This document shows positions 1-9,966 of a DNA stretch of 64,000 bases, piece after piece. Where the stretch lies: positions 122,901 to 186,900 of the forward strand of contig NZ_FOTC01000007.1 in assembly GCF_900114455.1 (NCBI RefSeq). The letters are read 5' to 3'. How positions within the stretch are numbered: position 1 is the stretch's first letter; every line of letters starts with the position of its first letter. Source of the DNA: Halogranum rubrum (GTDB lineage Archaea > Halobacteriota > Halobacteria > Halobacteriales > Haloferacaceae). The position numbers were made by a program, and so were the translations under genes. Below the pieces are notes generated by a model. It saw only the letters and a program-made list of their open reading frames with translations. It was not told the DNA's origin and ran no database searches.

Positions 1-1230
1 GGAACGTCGCTTCTCGGGATGCTCATCTTCGTCGACTCCTACGCGAGTACGATGATTACGGGGTCGGTGATGCGTCCCATCACGGACAAGTTCGACATCA
101 GCCGCGAGAAACTCGCGTACCTGCTCGACTCGACGACGGCCCCGACAGCCAGTATCGCCGTCGTCTCGACGTGGCTCGGCTTCGAAGTCGGCCTCATCAA
201 ACAGCAGTTCGACGCCGTCGGCGTGCAGGCGGACCCGTTCGTGGTGTTCCTCCAGAGCATCCCGTTCCGGTTCTACAGCCTGCTCGCACTCGCACTCGTC
301 TTCGTCGTCGTCCTCGCGGGATGGGACTTCGGACCCATGCAACGGGCCGAGCGCCGCGCCCGCGACGAGGGAAAACTCGTCGGCGACGACTCGACGCCGC
401 TCATCGAGACACAGGAAGACGACATCGAGACGCCCGACCACGTCGACCCGCGCTGGTGGTACTTCGCCGCGCCCATCGTCGCACTCGTCGCCGTGACGGC
501 GTTCGGCCTGTTCTACAGCGGTGGCATCCTCGAAGGCCGCTCAGTCGTCGACTCGCTCAGTAACGCGGCCACCGGCAAGGCCATCCTCTGGGGGGCGTTC
601 GCCGGTTGTGCGACAATCCTCGCCATCCTCGCCGGCCACGCTCGAATCGACCTCGACGACGTCGACGACTCCATCTTCGAGGGGTTCAAGATGGTGATGT
701 TCCCCATCGCCATCCTCTCGCTCGCGTGGAGTATCGGTGCGGTCAGTCAGGCACTCGGCGTCGGCGCGTACGTGTCGGGCGTCGCCGAGGGCATCATCAC
801 GCCCACCATCCTCCCGATGATCATCTTCCTCTCGGCGATGATCATCAGCTTCTCCATCGGGACGTCGTGGGGAACGATGAGTATCCTGTTCCCCGTCGCG
901 GTGCCGCTCGCAGCGTCGTTGAGCGCACCGTTCGACATCACCATCGCCGCCATCCTCACCGGGTCGCTGTTCGGTGACCACTGTTCGCCCATCAGCGACA
1001 CGACGGTGCTGTCGAGCATGTTCGCCGCCAGCGACCACGTCGACCACGTCAACACGCAGATTCCCTACGCGCTGCTCGCCGGGTCTATCGCGACGGTGCT
1101 GTTCCTCGCGGCGGGGATGGGGATGAACGTCTGGGCGGTGCTCGTGGGGGGAGTCATCGTGCTGGTTCTCGGCGCGTACGTGCTCTCGGAGCATCTGACC
1201 GTGCCGAAGGTGGCGTTCTTCGACTCCTAA
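1..1230 (+). CDS. nhaC: Na+/H+ antiporter, NhaC family (5'-truncated by window edge)
   Basis: The reading frame is open from the first base, so the true start lies upstream; 409 codons are visible, whereas NhaC proteins usually have about 480-550 residues. The product is an integral membrane protein expected to exchange Na+ for H+ across the cytoplasmic membrane, a housekeeping function in a halophile. Several long hydrophobic segments are visible. Family signatures include GTSWGTMSILFPVAVPL and the loop GDHCSPISDTT, which carries the polar residues typical of NhaC ion pathways. An acidic soluble loop (about residues 120-145) separates two membrane blocks. The gene converges with the dehydrogenase gene on the other strand, with only 5 bp between their stops. 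Family assignment is strong; ion specificity is inferred. Confidence 0.88.
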   Translation, partial: GTSLLGMLIFVDSYASTMITGSVMRPITDKFDISREKLAYLLDSTTAPTASIAVVSTWLGFEVGLIKQQFDAVGVQADPFVVFLQSIPFRFYSLLALALVFVVVLAGWDFGPMQRAERRARDEGKLVGDDSTPLIETQEDDIETPDHVDPRWWYFAAPIVALVAVTAFGLFYSGGILEGRSVVDSLSNAATGKAILWGAFAGCATILAILAGHARIDLDDVDDSIFEGFKMVMFPIAILSLAWSIGAVSQALGVGAYVSGVAEGIITPTILPMIIFLSAMIISFSIGTSWGTMSILFPVAVPLAASLSAPFDITIAAILTGSLFGDHCSPISDTTVLSSMFAASDHVDHVNTQIPYALLAGSIATVLFLAAGMGMNVWAVLVGGVIVLVLGAYVLSEHLTVPKVAFFDS

Positions 1231-1235
1231 CCCGT

Positions 1236-4223
1236 TCAGCGCAGCGCTTTTTCGACTAACTCGACCGGATGCGGTGGCCGCCTCGCGCCCGCTCTGTCGC
1301 CGAGTTGCGTCCGACACGACGCACCCGATGCGGCGACGACGTCGCCGCCGCTCTCGTCGACCTGTTCGAACAGAATCGACCCAATCGCTTGCGACAGGTC
1401 GTAGTGTTCGGCTTCGTAGCCGAACGACCCGGCCATCCCACAGCATCCCGAGTCGAGGGCGTCCACCTCGTAGCCGACGGCCGCGAGGACGGCCGCCGCG
1501 TGGTGGTCTTTGTTGAGCGCCTTCTGGTTACAGTGGCCGTGATACGTGACTCGCTGTGTCACCTCTCGAACCGGTAGCGACGTGGCGAGTCGGTAGGTGT
1601 CGAGGAACTCCAACACGCCGTAACTCGACGCGCCGACGCGCGCTACCGCATCCCCTGCGAGCAAGTCCGCGTACTCGTCTTGGAACATCACCACGTCCGA
1701 GGGTTCGACGAAGACGACGGACCACCCCTCGTCGACGAGCGGCGTGAGCAGGTCGACGTTGTGCTCGGCCCGCTTCTGCGCTAAATCGAGAAAGCCGCCG
1801 GAGTACGCCGCCCGACCGCTCGGTGCGGCGTCGAACGGGACGGCGACGTGGACACCCGCGGCTTCGAGCACGCGCACGGCGGCTTTCCCCGCCTCGGGGT
1901 AGACGTAGTTGGTGTAGGTGTCGGGAAAGAGCAGGACGCGATGCTCGGCAGTCTCGGGTGCGACGCGACTCCCACGGCGACTGAACCACGTCTCGAAGGA
2001 CTCCGAGGCGAACGTCGGCGGGTCTCGGTCGGCGGCGATGCCGCCGACTCGTTCGAGCAGTCTCCCCGAACCCGGAATTCTCGACGCGGCGTTGGCGACG
2101 GGGGCGAGTGCGCTCCCGACCGAGGCGACTCGGTCGATGTTCGCGAACAGACGGTCCCGGACCGTCGCGCTCCCTTGCTCGTGTGACTGGTGTTTCACCT
2201 CGGCTTTCAGTTTCGCGAGGTCGACCCCCGTTGGACAGTCGTTCTGACAGCCTTTACAGCCGATACAGAGGTCTAACACCTCCGTCTGGAACCGCTCGGA
2301 GGTGAGTTCCTCTTGCGGGAGGTCACCGCTGATAGCCGCTCGAAGGAGGTTCGCCCGACCACGGGTCGTCTCCGCCTCGTCCTTCGACGCGCGATACGTC
2401 GGGCACATCGTGTCGCTCCCTGTCTGTCGACAGGTTCCACAGCCGTTACAGAGTTCGACGAGGTGGGCGAACCCGCCGTCGCCGTCGAAGTCGAGCGTCG
2501 TCTGCGGTTCGACCGACTGGTAGGCCGGACCGTACCGGAGATGCTCGCGCATGTCCGTCGGGTCGTCGTCCTGAAAGACGACTTTGCCGGGGTTCAACCG
2601 CCAGTCGGGGTCGAACGTCGACTTCACCTCTTTGAACGCCGCCCAGAGAGTGGGACCGTACATCTTCGGGTTGAACTGCGTCCGCGCGAGGCCGTCGCCG
2701 TGTTCACCCGAGAAGGAGCCGTGGTGTTCCAACACGAGGTCGGTAATCGCCTCCGAGATGCTCCGCATCGTCTGAATCTCTTCGTCGCGCTTGAGGTTCA
2801 GGATGGGCCGGATGTGGAGCGTCCCCGACCCGGCGTGTGCGAAGTAGGCGGCAGAGGTGCCGTGGTCGGCCAACACCGCCTCGAACTTCCGAACGTACTC
2901 GGCGAGTTCTTCGGGTGGAACGGTCGCGTCCTCGATGAACGGGTACGGTTTCGGGTCGCCCTCCATCGACATGAGGAGCGGAATCGCCGCCTTCCGAAGC
3001 TTCCAGAGGTCGGCTTGTTCCTCGTCGGTGTACGCGTGAACCGAGTGGAACGCGTTACCCTCACTGACGAAGTGTGCGTCTGTCGCCGTGACCGCGTCTC
3101 GGAAGTCGTCGTGGCGTTCCGAGTCGAACTCCAGCATCAGCGCGGCGGCGGCCTCCTCGGGTATCGGTGCGGCGTACTGTGCGAACTCGGGTGACCCACG
3201 CGCGAGTCGAAACACCTCGTCGTCCATCAGTTCGACCGCGCTCACGTCGAATTCGAGCGCCCGAGGGACGGCCTCCATCGCTTCCACGAGGTCACGGTAA
3301 CAGTAGAGGACGAGCGCCGTGGATTCGGGTTTCGTGACGAGTGAGAGCGTCGCTTCGACGACGATACCCAACGTCCCCTCCGCACCGACGAAGAGCTTCG
3401 AGAGGTTGATGACTCGCTCGCCGTCCGTGCGTTCGTAGACCACCTTGTGGAGGTTGTACCCCGAGACGTTCCGCTTCAATTTCGGGTAGCGCGTCTCGAT
3501 TTCGTCGGCGTTCTCCTCGACGAGCCTTCGAACAGTTCGGTAGAGTTCGGCCTCTCTATCGTCTCGCTCGACGATATCGTCCCACTCCTCGCTGTCGAGA
3601 ACGACCTCTCGGGTGTGAATCAGCGACCCGTCGGCGAGCACTACGTCGAGTTCCTCGGTGTAGGCGTCGGTGATGCCGTACCTGACCGAGTGTGCGCCGG
3701 TCGAGTTGTTCCCGATGCCCCCGCCGACGGTTGCACGGTTCGACGAGGCGGGGTCGGGAGCGAACTTCAGCCCGTGGGGTTCGAGTGCGGCGTCGAGGTG
3801 GTCCTGCACGACGCCGGGTTGGATGCGTACACGCTTCTCTTCGGGGTCGATGTCGAGGATGTCGTTCAGATGTTTCGAGAGGTCGAGGACGACACACCCC
3901 GGCCCGACGGCCTGTCCCGCCAACGACGACCCGGCCCCGCGGGGGAGGATGGGCACGTCGTGTTCGGCCGCGACGCGGACGGCCGCCTGCACGTCGTCGA
4001 CGTCGCGCGGGATGACGACACCCGCTGGCCGGGCCTTGTAGATACTGCCGTCCGTCGCGTAGAGCAGTTGGCTGTACTCGTCGAACCGCACGTCACCAGT
4101 GACGTGTTCGCGGAGGTCGGAGGCGAGTGCCGTGTACGCCGCAGCGTCACGGACGTCGTAGTCCCGTGTCGCCTGGAACGCCGCGAAGTCGTGTCGGCCA
4201 CTCGCTGGCTGGTCAGCCGCCAT
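1236..4223 (-). CDS. FAD-linked oxidase / Fe-S oxidoreductase fusion, D-lactate dehydrogenase type
   Basis: A 995-residue protein fusing a GlcD-like flavin dehydrogenase to a GlpC-like iron-sulfur module. Residues about 55-240 form the FAD-binding PCMH fold (LPRGAGSSLAG, GGGIGNNSTGAHSVRYG). About 280-540 is the FAD-oxidase C domain, with HAGSGTLHIRPILN and SGEHGDGLART. Two 4Fe-4S motifs follow near residues 590 (CNGCGTCRQ) and 656 (CIGCKGCQNDCPTG). A CCG-type cysteine domain near 895-930 contains HGHCNQKAL and DSGCCGMAGSFG. The family oxidises D-lactate or related 2-hydroxyacids and passes electrons to the membrane chain, so this is probably peripheral at the cytoplasmic face. It is a single gene here with no glcE or glcF partner, consistent with a self-contained fused enzyme. 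The exact substrate (D-lactate, glycolate, D-2-hydroxyglutarate) cannot be read from sequence. Confidence 0.87.
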   Translation of the reverse strand: MAADQPASGRHDFAAFQATRDYDVRDAAAYTALASDLREHVTGDVRFDEYSQLLYATDGSIYKARPAGVVIPRDVDDVQAAVRVAAEHDVPILPRGAGSSLAGQAVGPGCVVLDLSKHLNDILDIDPEEKRVRIQPGVVQDHLDAALEPHGLKFAPDPASSNRATVGGGIGNNSTGAHSVRYGITDAYTEELDVVLADGSLIHTREVVLDSEEWDDIVERDDREAELYRTVRRLVEENADEIETRYPKLKRNVSGYNLHKVVYERTDGERVINLSKLFVGAEGTLGIVVEATLSLVTKPESTALVLYCYRDLVEAMEAVPRALEFDVSAVELMDDEVFRLARGSPEFAQYAAPIPEEAAAALMLEFDSERHDDFRDAVTATDAHFVSEGNAFHSVHAYTDEEQADLWKLRKAAIPLLMSMEGDPKPYPFIEDATVPPEELAEYVRKFEAVLADHGTSAAYFAHAGSGTLHIRPILNLKRDEEIQTMRSISEAITDLVLEHHGSFSGEHGDGLARTQFNPKMYGPTLWAAFKEVKSTFDPDWRLNPGKVVFQDDDPTDMREHLRYGPAYQSVEPQTTLDFDGDGGFAHLVELCNGCGTCRQTGSDTMCPTYRASKDEAETTRGRANLLRAAISGDLPQEELTSERFQTEVLDLCIGCKGCQNDCPTGVDLAKLKAEVKHQSHEQGSATVRDRLFANIDRVASVGSALAPVANAASRIPGSGRLLERVGGIAADRDPPTFASESFETWFSRRGSRVAPETAEHRVLLFPDTYTNYVYPEAGKAAVRVLEAAGVHVAVPFDAAPSGRAAYSGGFLDLAQKRAEHNVDLLTPLVDEGWSVVFVEPSDVVMFQDEYADLLAGDAVARVGASSYGVLEFLDTYRLATSLPVREVTQRVTYHGHCNQKALNKDHHAAAVLAAVGYEVDALDSGCCGMAGSFGYEAEHYDLSQAIGSILFEQVDESGGDVVAASGASCRTQLGDRAGARRPPHPVELVEKALR

Positions 4224-4242
4224 GTAGTCTTGTACGAACGAT

Positions 4243-4254
4243 AATGTAAAATTC
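4243..4254 (-). promoter_or_regulatory. TATA-like element of the FAD/Fe-S dehydrogenase gene
   Basis: On the minus strand the AT-rich run TTTTACATTAT lies about 22-30 bp before the ATG at 4223, the spacing expected for a leaderless haloarchaeal transcript. It is the only AT-rich patch in this intergenic region. Confidence 0.45.
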
Positions 4255-4327
4255 TATGGGTGAGAGTGGCACACAATCGAAAGACACTAGAGCAAACTGA
4301 TACGTGTCCCGGCGACAAGGTGCAGCT

Positions 4328-4789
4328 ATGTCGAACAGTACAGATACCGTCTCGTTCCGCGAAGTCCAACGATTTCGACAGCCGTGGCTGTGGGCACTGC
4401 TCGCCTTCGTCGGTGTCGTCTCTGTCGTCGCGGGCGGTCCCATCGGCGTCATCGTCGCCGGTGTCATCGTCGCGTTCGTGTGGTCGTTGAAACTGGAGAC
4501 TGAGGTCAGAGCCGACGGTCTCTACGTCAAGTTCGCGCCGCTTCATCGGTCGTTCCGGCACGTCGCGTGGGCCGACGTCGACTCCGTCGAGGCGGTGACC
4601 TACCGACCGCTTCGCGAGTACGGCGGGTGGGGAATCCGGTTCCGACAGGGTGGACTCGCTTACAACGTCAGCGGGTCGGAGGGCGTCCGAATCGGTCGGC
4701 CCGACGACAGAGAGTTGTTAATCGGCTCACAGCGACCGTACGACCTCGCACGGGCGATGCGAGACGCGATGCAGAACGCGGGGTACTGA
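4328..4789 (+). CDS. small membrane protein with PH-like C-terminal domain
   Basis: Residues about 18-50 form two adjacent hydrophobic helices (LWALLAFVGVVSVVAGG and GVIVAGVIVAFVW). They are followed by a soluble beta-rich region of about 100 residues (LYVKFAPLHRSFRHVAWADV) resembling bacterial PH-like or DUF6141-type membrane proteins. The ATG at 4328 is chosen over an upstream in-frame ATG at 4304 because conserved-looking sequence begins there (MSNSTDTVSFREV). Function unknown: these proteins have a short membrane hairpin and a cytoplasmic domain but no catalytic motif. The gene is divergent from the dehydrogenase, and the MFS gene follows 66 bp downstream in the same direction. Confidence 0.7.
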   Translation: MSNSTDTVSFREVQRFRQPWLWALLAFVGVVSVVAGGPIGVIVAGVIVAFVWSLKLETEVRADGLYVKFAPLHRSFRHVAWADVDSVEAVTYRPLREYGGWGIRFRQGGLAYNVSGSEGVRIGRPDDRELLIGSQRPYDLARAMRDAMQNAGY

Positions 4790-4855
4790 CGCCAACTGTG
4801 GGCAAAAGACCCTACGAATCGAAATCACTTTTCGCCGTCTCGTCGCACCCCCACC

Positions 4856-6148
4856 GTGGACGACACAAAACTCCAGTTCTACGCCCTCTATCTGACGCGC
4901 TTCGCGGGCGGGTTCGGGTTCATCACGCTCGTCACCCTTCTTCCGAAGTTCATCGACTATCTCGAACCGTCAGCGGTGACGCTGCTTGGCTTCTCACTCA
5001 GCGCTGGGTTCGTCATCGGGATGTACAAGACGGGATTCACGCTCGCACAGACGCTCGCCGTCGTCCCCCTCGCGTGGGGCGGTGACCGCTTCGACAAACG
5101 ACTCGTGCTCGTCGGGTCGATGGCCCTCGGCGTCGTCGCCTACGCGCTCTTCCCGCTGGCAGATACGAGTCTCTCGTTTATCCTGGCACGCGGCCTGCAG
5201 GGCGTCGCCGTCACCGGTGCGGGGCTGATGTCGCTCGCACTCGTCGGTGAGATTGCGGACGAGGGAACACGAGCGAATCACATCGGAAAGGCCAACGCGT
5301 CGCGGTTCGCCTCCTCCATCATCGGCGCAGCCACCGCGGGCGGCCTCTACGACTATTTCGGCTCCGACGGTGACGCATTTACGCCTATCTTCGCACTCAT
5401 CACTGTCATCCTCGCCGTTGCGACGGTCCTCACGTGGCTGTCACTCAACCCAGACCGGACCCGAATCCACGGCTTTCCGTTCTCGGACCTCGCGCTCAAC
5501 CGCCGCATCATCTCGCTCACGAGTTTCCGCGCGCAGTACGCCGTCGCCGTCACGCTCGTCCGGACGTGGGTTCCCATCTACGCAGGCGTTACTGCGGCCA
5601 GTGGTGGTCTCGCCTACGGCGCACTCGCGGTCAGTCTCACCGTCATCGCAGAGAAGTTCTGTAACATGCTACTGCAACCCTACACGGGGAGGGTTTCCGA
5701 CCGTAGCGGCCGCGCGCTGTTCATCTTCTTCGGCGGCGGCCTCTACGGACTCGTCGCCCTCGCCGTCCCCTTCTCCCCCGCCATCGGCGCGGCGCTCGGT
5801 CTCCCGTCGACGCTCCCCGTCCTCGGCCCGCTCTCGTCCGCGTTCATCCCCCTCGTGACGCTCTCGGGCCTCCTCGGCGTCGCCGACAGCTTCCGCGAAC
5901 CGGCGAGCATGGCACTGTTTGCCGACGAGGGAACCGACGACGGTGGCGTCGCCAGCAGTTTCGGGATCCGCGAACTCGTCTGGCGTCCCGGCAGTGTCGT
6001 CGCACCGCTCCTCGGCGGCTACCTGATGGCGGAAGTCGGCATGGAGTGGGTGTTCTACGTCGGCGGTGTGTCGGCCATCACGGGCGTGCTGACGTTCCTC
6101 GGCGTCCTCTCGTACTTCCACGGACCGAGCGCACTGACCGAGTGGTAG
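4856..6148 (+). CDS. MFS transporter
   Basis: A 430-residue polytopic membrane protein with about 12 hydrophobic segments and the major-facilitator layout. The loop after helix 2 reads GGDRFDKRLVLVGSMALG, the MFS motif A region, and a second half-repeat has TGRVSDRSGRALFIFFGG. The start is the GTG at 4856 (VDDTKLQFYALYLTRFAGG); no in-frame ATG fits without removing helix 1. The substrate is not predictable; neighbours give no operon clue. Transport across the cytoplasmic membrane by proton or sodium coupling is family knowledge only. A 9-bp tandem repeat begins at the stop codon. Confidence 0.82.
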   Translation: MDDTKLQFYALYLTRFAGGFGFITLVTLLPKFIDYLEPSAVTLLGFSLSAGFVIGMYKTGFTLAQTLAVVPLAWGGDRFDKRLVLVGSMALGVVAYALFPLADTSLSFILARGLQGVAVTGAGLMSLALVGEIADEGTRANHIGKANASRFASSIIGAATAGGLYDYFGSDGDAFTPIFALITVILAVATVLTWLSLNPDRTRIHGFPFSDLALNRRIISLTSFRAQYAVAVTLVRTWVPIYAGVTAASGGLAYGALAVSLTVIAEKFCNMLLQPYTGRVSDRSGRALFIFFGGGLYGLVALAVPFSPAIGAALGLPSTLPVLGPLSSAFIPLVTLSGLLGVADSFREPASMALFADEGTDDGGVASSFGIRELVWRPGSVVAPLLGGYLMAEVGMEWVFYVGGVSAITGVLTFLGVLSYFHGPSALTEW

Positions 6149-6192
6149 TCGCGAGAGTCGCGGGAGTCACGAGAGTCGCGGGCGTCGCGGGA
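6148..6192. repeat. 9-bp tandem repeat, five units
   Basis: Five consecutive 9-bp units of the form GTCGCGGGA/GTCGCGAGA/GTCACGAGA start at the last base of the MFS stop codon and continue with a partial sixth unit. It lies between two same-strand genes and is GC-rich. It could be a slippage product; it has no hairpin or U-tract and is not obviously a terminator. Confidence 0.75.
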
Positions 6193-6240
6193 GTCCCGTT
6201 GCAGGCCTAGTGTCAATACGGCAACGGCCGTACAGTCGGT

Positions 6241-7674
6241 ATGGACACACTCGCTACACCCCCAATTCACCGAGTTTTGACCTCACCAGTCGGCCGGCTA
6301 CTGGAGACGAACACGATAGAGCGGTTGGGTCTCCGTGGACTTCGTCGTCAGTTCGCTATCGGGCGTGCCCGTGCCGCCGCCGACGTCTCGCTGGGCCACG
6401 GTCCCGCTGCCTTTCTCGAAGCGGTCGGGGCCCCACCCGCACCGCATCTCCACGACCGCATCGAGCACGCACTGGCCGAGTACGCGACACGGCGCGAGGC
6501 GTTCGACGAAGCGAACGAGCGCTGGGAGACGGCGTTCTGGGGACCCGACGACGTCGACGTCCGCAAACTCGTCGCCGTCGAGCGCGAACGCCGTGAGGCG
6601 GCCGACCACCGCGCGCAACCGACTGGTCTCTTCCGATTCCTCGACACCGAGCATCTCTTGCCACCCGTAAAGTACGACGTGCCGACACCGGACGAGGCCG
6701 TCCACCAGTGGGAGGGCTATCTGAACACACCCGAACGACTGTACGGGTTCGACGGCCCCCTGCCGACCGTCGAGCGCTCACGGGTGGTTCGCGGTCCCGG
6801 TACACGCGAGTCGTTCCTGCGGTTCGAGTCGCCGTCGCCGTACTTCGAGACGGCGACGGCCCGCGTGTACGAACCGAGCGAAGAGAGACGAGAACTGCCG
6901 ACGCTCGTCTTCAACCACGGTCTCGGCATGATGAACGATACGATGGCGTACTGGCCACCGGAGGCCGCCCTCGCCAGACCGCTCGCTCGCGAGGGGTACC
7001 GCGTCGTCCTGCCGGACGCACCGTGGCACGGTCGCCGGGAAGCACTCGGCTCCTATAGCGGCGAACCGTACCTCGCGAAGGGGCCAGTGGGGATGTTCCA
7101 TCTGTTCTCGGCGGCGGCGCTGGAGAACGGCGTCCTCGTCGACTGGGCGCGAGGGGAGAATGCACCCGCCGTCGCCGTCGGCGGCCTCAGCCTCGGCGGC
7201 ATCACGACGCTCCACGTCGTCGGCCACTGTGGGTCGTGGCCGGCGTCGACTCGGCCCGACCTCGCGTTCCCCGTCGGCGCACCCGGCGTCATCGACGAGA
7301 CTATCGTCCGAAGTCGCTTGCTCGAACTCCTCGACACCGGTGACGCGCTTCGGGCGGCCGGGTGGACACCGGCGCGACTCGGCGAGTTCGGACCACTTCT
7401 GAACCCGCCGACGACGTGCGGTATCGACCCCGCTCGCGTCGTCTGTTTCACCGGGTCACGAGACGAAGTCGCTCCGGCCGACACGACTCGGTGGCTCCTC
7501 GACTCGTGGGACGTTCCTCCTGAGAACCGCGTCGAGTGGGACGTCCGACACATGGGTGTGCTGATGCAGATGCTCAGACACGACGAGTTCAGAGACCGAG
7601 TGAAATCGGAGTTCGAAGCGTTAGAAGCAGTGAACGAAGCGAGAACAGACGAATCAGAACCGAAAGCGCAGTAG
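6241..7674 (+). CDS. alpha/beta hydrolase, ABHD18-like
   Basis: A 477-residue protein. The N-terminal 150 residues are an Arg/Glu-rich helical region. From about residue 180 an alpha/beta-hydrolase core follows, with FNHGLGMMNDT as the probable oxyanion strand and the nucleophile elbow GGLSLGGITTLH (Ser near 317). A late Asp (FTGSRDEVAP) and a late His (RHMGVLMQ) could complete the triad. The LSLGG elbow, large N-terminal extension and the downstream DVRHMG region resemble the ABHD18/DUF2048 group. Substrate unknown; no signal peptide, so cytoplasmic. It converges with thrS with 8 bp between stops. Confidence 0.68.
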   Translation: MDTLATPPIHRVLTSPVGRLLETNTIERLGLRGLRRQFAIGRARAAADVSLGHGPAAFLEAVGAPPAPHLHDRIEHALAEYATRREAFDEANERWETAFWGPDDVDVRKLVAVERERREAADHRAQPTGLFRFLDTEHLLPPVKYDVPTPDEAVHQWEGYLNTPERLYGFDGPLPTVERSRVVRGPGTRESFLRFESPSPYFETATARVYEPSEERRELPTLVFNHGLGMMNDTMAYWPPEAALARPLAREGYRVVLPDAPWHGRREALGSYSGEPYLAKGPVGMFHLFSAAALENGVLVDWARGENAPAVAVGGLSLGGITTLHVVGHCGSWPASTRPDLAFPVGAPGVIDETIVRSRLLELLDTGDALRAAGWTPARLGEFGPLLNPPTTCGIDPARVVCFTGSRDEVAPADTTRWLLDSWDVPPENRVEWDVRHMGVLMQMLRHDEFRDRVKSEFEALEAVNEARTDESEPKAQ

Positions 7675-7682
7675 CGCAGTAG

Positions 7683-9611
7683 TTACTCGTCGAGGAAGTC
7701 GGGTTCGGCGCGTTTCTCCTCGCGTTCGTCTTCGAGGTGAGCACGGAAGTCGTCGATTTCGACGTCCTTGCGCTCGCGTTCCTTCCGGTCACGCACCGAG
7801 ATGGTCTGCGTCTCCTGTTCGTCGCCACCGACGATGATCATGTACGGCACACGGTCTTCCTGCGCTTCGCGAATCTTCCGGCCGAGCGTCCACGAGCGGT
7901 CTTCGACGCCGACGCGGAAGTCACCGAAGTCGCGGTTCTGGAGGCGCTTCGCGTAGCCGAGTTGGTCGTCGCTGATAGGGAGGATTCGGACCTGTTCGGG
8001 GGCGAGCCAGAACGGGAACTTCCCGTTGAAGTGCTCGATGAGCACCATGAAGAACCGCTCGTAACTGCCGTAGAGCGCGCGGTGAATCATCACCGGCTGG
8101 TGTTCCTCGTTGTCCTCGCCCGTGTAGGTCAGGTCGAAGCGGTCGGGCATGTTGAAGTCCAACTGCACGGTCGGACCGTCCCACTTGCGACCGAGGGCGT
8201 CCTTGAATGCGAAGTCTATCTTCGGGCCGTAGAACGCGCCGTCGCCGGCCTCGATACCGTAGTCGATACCGCTGTCGTCGAGGACGGCCTTCAGTTGCGT
8301 CTCTGCCTGCTCCCAAATCTCGTCGCTGCCGACGGACTTCTCGGGGCGCGTGGCGAGGGCGACTTCGGCTTCGAGGTCGAACGTGTCGAAGACCTCCAAG
8401 ATGTTGTCGATGATGAGGTTTATCTCGTCTTCAATCTGGTCGGGGCGGACGAACAGGTGACCGTCGTCGATAGTGAACGACCAGACGCGCGAGAGACCCG
8501 AGAGTTCTCCGCGCTGCTCTTTCCGATACACTTTGCCGTCCTCGAAGTAGCGGACGGGCAGGTCGCGGTAGGACCACGACTGCTGGTCGAAGATGGTCGC
8601 GTGACCCGGACAGTTCATCGGCTTCAATCCGTACTCCTCGTCGTTGACGTCGAGGAGGAACATGTCGTCGACGTAGTTCTCGTAGTGGCCCGACTTCTTC
8701 CAGAGTTCCGTCCGGAACAGGTGTGGCGTCTCGACGGGGTCGTAGCCCGCGTCGAGGTTGAGCTGTTTCGCGTAGTCGGCCAACTCGTCGAGGATGCGCT
8801 TCCCGTTGGGGTGATAGAGCGGCAGACCCGGCCCCGTCGTCTCGTCGATGGAGAAGAGTTCGAGTTCCTGTCCGAGCTTTCGGTGGTCGCGCTCTTTGGC
8901 CTCCTCTTGCATCTCCAAGAAGTCGTGGAGGTCGGACTCGGAGGCGAACGCCGTCCCGTAGACACGGGTGAGCGTCTCGTTCTCTTCGTCGCCGCGCCAG
9001 TAGGCCGAGGAGATGTTGAGGAGTTCGAACGCGCCGATTTCGCCCGTCGACTCGACGTGCGGCCCCTTACAGAGGTCTTCGAACTCGCCCTGTTTGTAGA
9101 AGGAGATGGGGTCGTCGCCGGCGGCCTCGGTTTCGAGAATCTCGCGTTTGAACTCGTTGTCCTCGTACTTCGCCAGCGCTTCCTCGCGGTCGACGAGTTC
9201 GCGCTCGATTGGGAGGTCCTCCTCGACGATGTCGGCCATCTCGGCTTCGATGTCCTCCAAGTCGTCCATGTCGAGGTCGACGTTTGTCACGTCGTAGTAG
9301 AACCCCTGGTCGGTCCACGGGCCGATGGTCAGTTTGGCTTCGGGGTGGAGTCGCTGGAGTGCCTGCGCGAAGACGTGGGCCGCAGAGTGTCGAAGGACGT
9401 CGAGATACTCGTCACTCTGGTCGGTGACGATGACGAGATTCGCGCCGTCGTGCAGTGCCGTCGCCTTGTCGACGAGTTCGCCGTCGACGACACCGGCCAC
9501 CGTGTCCTTGCCGAGACCCGGGCCGATTTCGTAGGCGGCGTCCGCTACGGAGGAGCCCTCGGGGACGGAGAGTTCCGACCCGTCGGGAAGAATGACTACG
9601 ATGTCGCTCAT
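7683..9611 (-). CDS. thrS: threonyl-tRNA synthetase
   Basis: A 642-residue class II aminoacyl-tRNA synthetase, the usual length for the bacterial-type enzyme. Domain order: N-terminal TGS domain (residues 3-62, [18 protein letters not shown]); editing domain with the [11 protein letters not shown]xxxH motif and the later CKGPH cysteine/histidine pair; catalytic core with [10 protein letters not shown], motif 2 ([15 protein letters not shown]) and motif 3 around [10 protein letters not shown]; and the C-terminal anticodon-binding domain ([12 protein letters not shown]). The HxxxH editing module and TGS domain mark it as bacterial-type rather than the archaeal form with a D-aminoacyl deacylase-like editing domain; this type is known in haloarchaea. 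It charges tRNA-Thr in the cytoplasm. The start at 9611 matches the TGS beginning ([11 protein letters not shown]). Confidence 0.97.
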   Translation of the reverse strand: MSDIVVILPDGSELSVPEGSSVADAAYEIGPGLGKDTVAGVVDGELVDKATALHDGANLVIVTDQSDEYLDVLRHSAAHVFAQALQRLHPEAKLTIGPWTDQGFYYDVTNVDLDMDDLEDIEAEMADIVEEDLPIERELVDREEALAKYEDNEFKREILETEAAGDDPISFYKQGEFEDLCKGPHVESTGEIGAFELLNISSAYWRGDEENETLTRVYGTAFASESDLHDFLEMQEEAKERDHRKLGQELELFSIDETTGPGLPLYHPNGKRILDELADYAKQLNLDAGYDPVETPHLFRTELWKKSGHYENYVDDMFLLDVNDEEYGLKPMNCPGHATIFDQQSWSYRDLPVRYFEDGKVYRKEQRGELSGLSRVWSFTIDDGHLFVRPDQIEDEINLIIDNILEVFDTFDLEAEVALATRPEKSVGSDEIWEQAETQLKAVLDDSGIDYGIEAGDGAFYGPKIDFAFKDALGRKWDGPTVQLDFNMPDRFDLTYTGEDNEEHQPVMIHRALYGSYERFFMVLIEHFNGKFPFWLAPEQVRILPISDDQLGYAKRLQNRDFGDFRVGVEDRSWTLGRKIREAQEDRVPYMIIVGGDEQETQTISVRDRKERERKDVEIDDFRAHLEDEREEKRAEPDFLDE

Positions 9612-9696
9612 ACGAAAACGGAATCGGAGCGTTCGGATAAGTGTTGTTGAGACGCGCGGCGGTGTATCAGTGCCGAGAAAGCCTTTTCAACTGCGA

Positions 9697-9966
9697 TTAG
9701 ATGAGGACTACGAATATCAGCACCAAGACCAGGGCAAACCCGGCGAGTCCGAGAAGGGTGACACCGACTTTGTACAGCACGGATTTGAGAAGCGGGCTGC
9801 CCGACATGGCGGCGTCTTCGGTTACCGCGGCGTCGCCCTCGCTGTATCCCATCGCGGTGAGCGTGGACTCGCTGCGGTTCGTCGACTCCGAGAGGCGTTC
9901 GACGTCGTGGGCCTCCTCCTCGTACCCACCCGCGCCCCAGATGTCGTCACCGCTGTCTATGTCCAT
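9697..9966 (-). CDS. small membrane-anchored protein, unknown function
   Basis: An 89-residue protein. The first 60 residues are acidic and hydrophilic (MDIDSGDDIWGAGG); the C-terminus is a single strong hydrophobic helix (VTLLGLAGFALVLVLIFVVLI) ending at the stop, as in tail-anchored proteins. An upstream in-frame ATG at 10014 is rejected because the extra residues are Cys/Arg-rich and unlike haloarchaeal protein. The motif DDIWGAGGYEEE recurs from memory in short haloarchaeal membrane proteins of unknown role. It sits 85 bp upstream of thrS on the same strand. Confidence 0.65.
   Translation of the reverse strand: MDIDSGDDIWGAGGYEEEAHDVERLSESTNRSESTLTAMGYSEGDAAVTEDAAMSGSPLLKSVLYKVGVTLLGLAGFALVLVLIFVVLI

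Noticed and set aside
7737..9650. 637-codon plus-strand ORF opposite thrS
   Set aside because: Antisense shadow of a clear threonyl-tRNA synthetase; Val/Glu-rich mirror of acidic codons.
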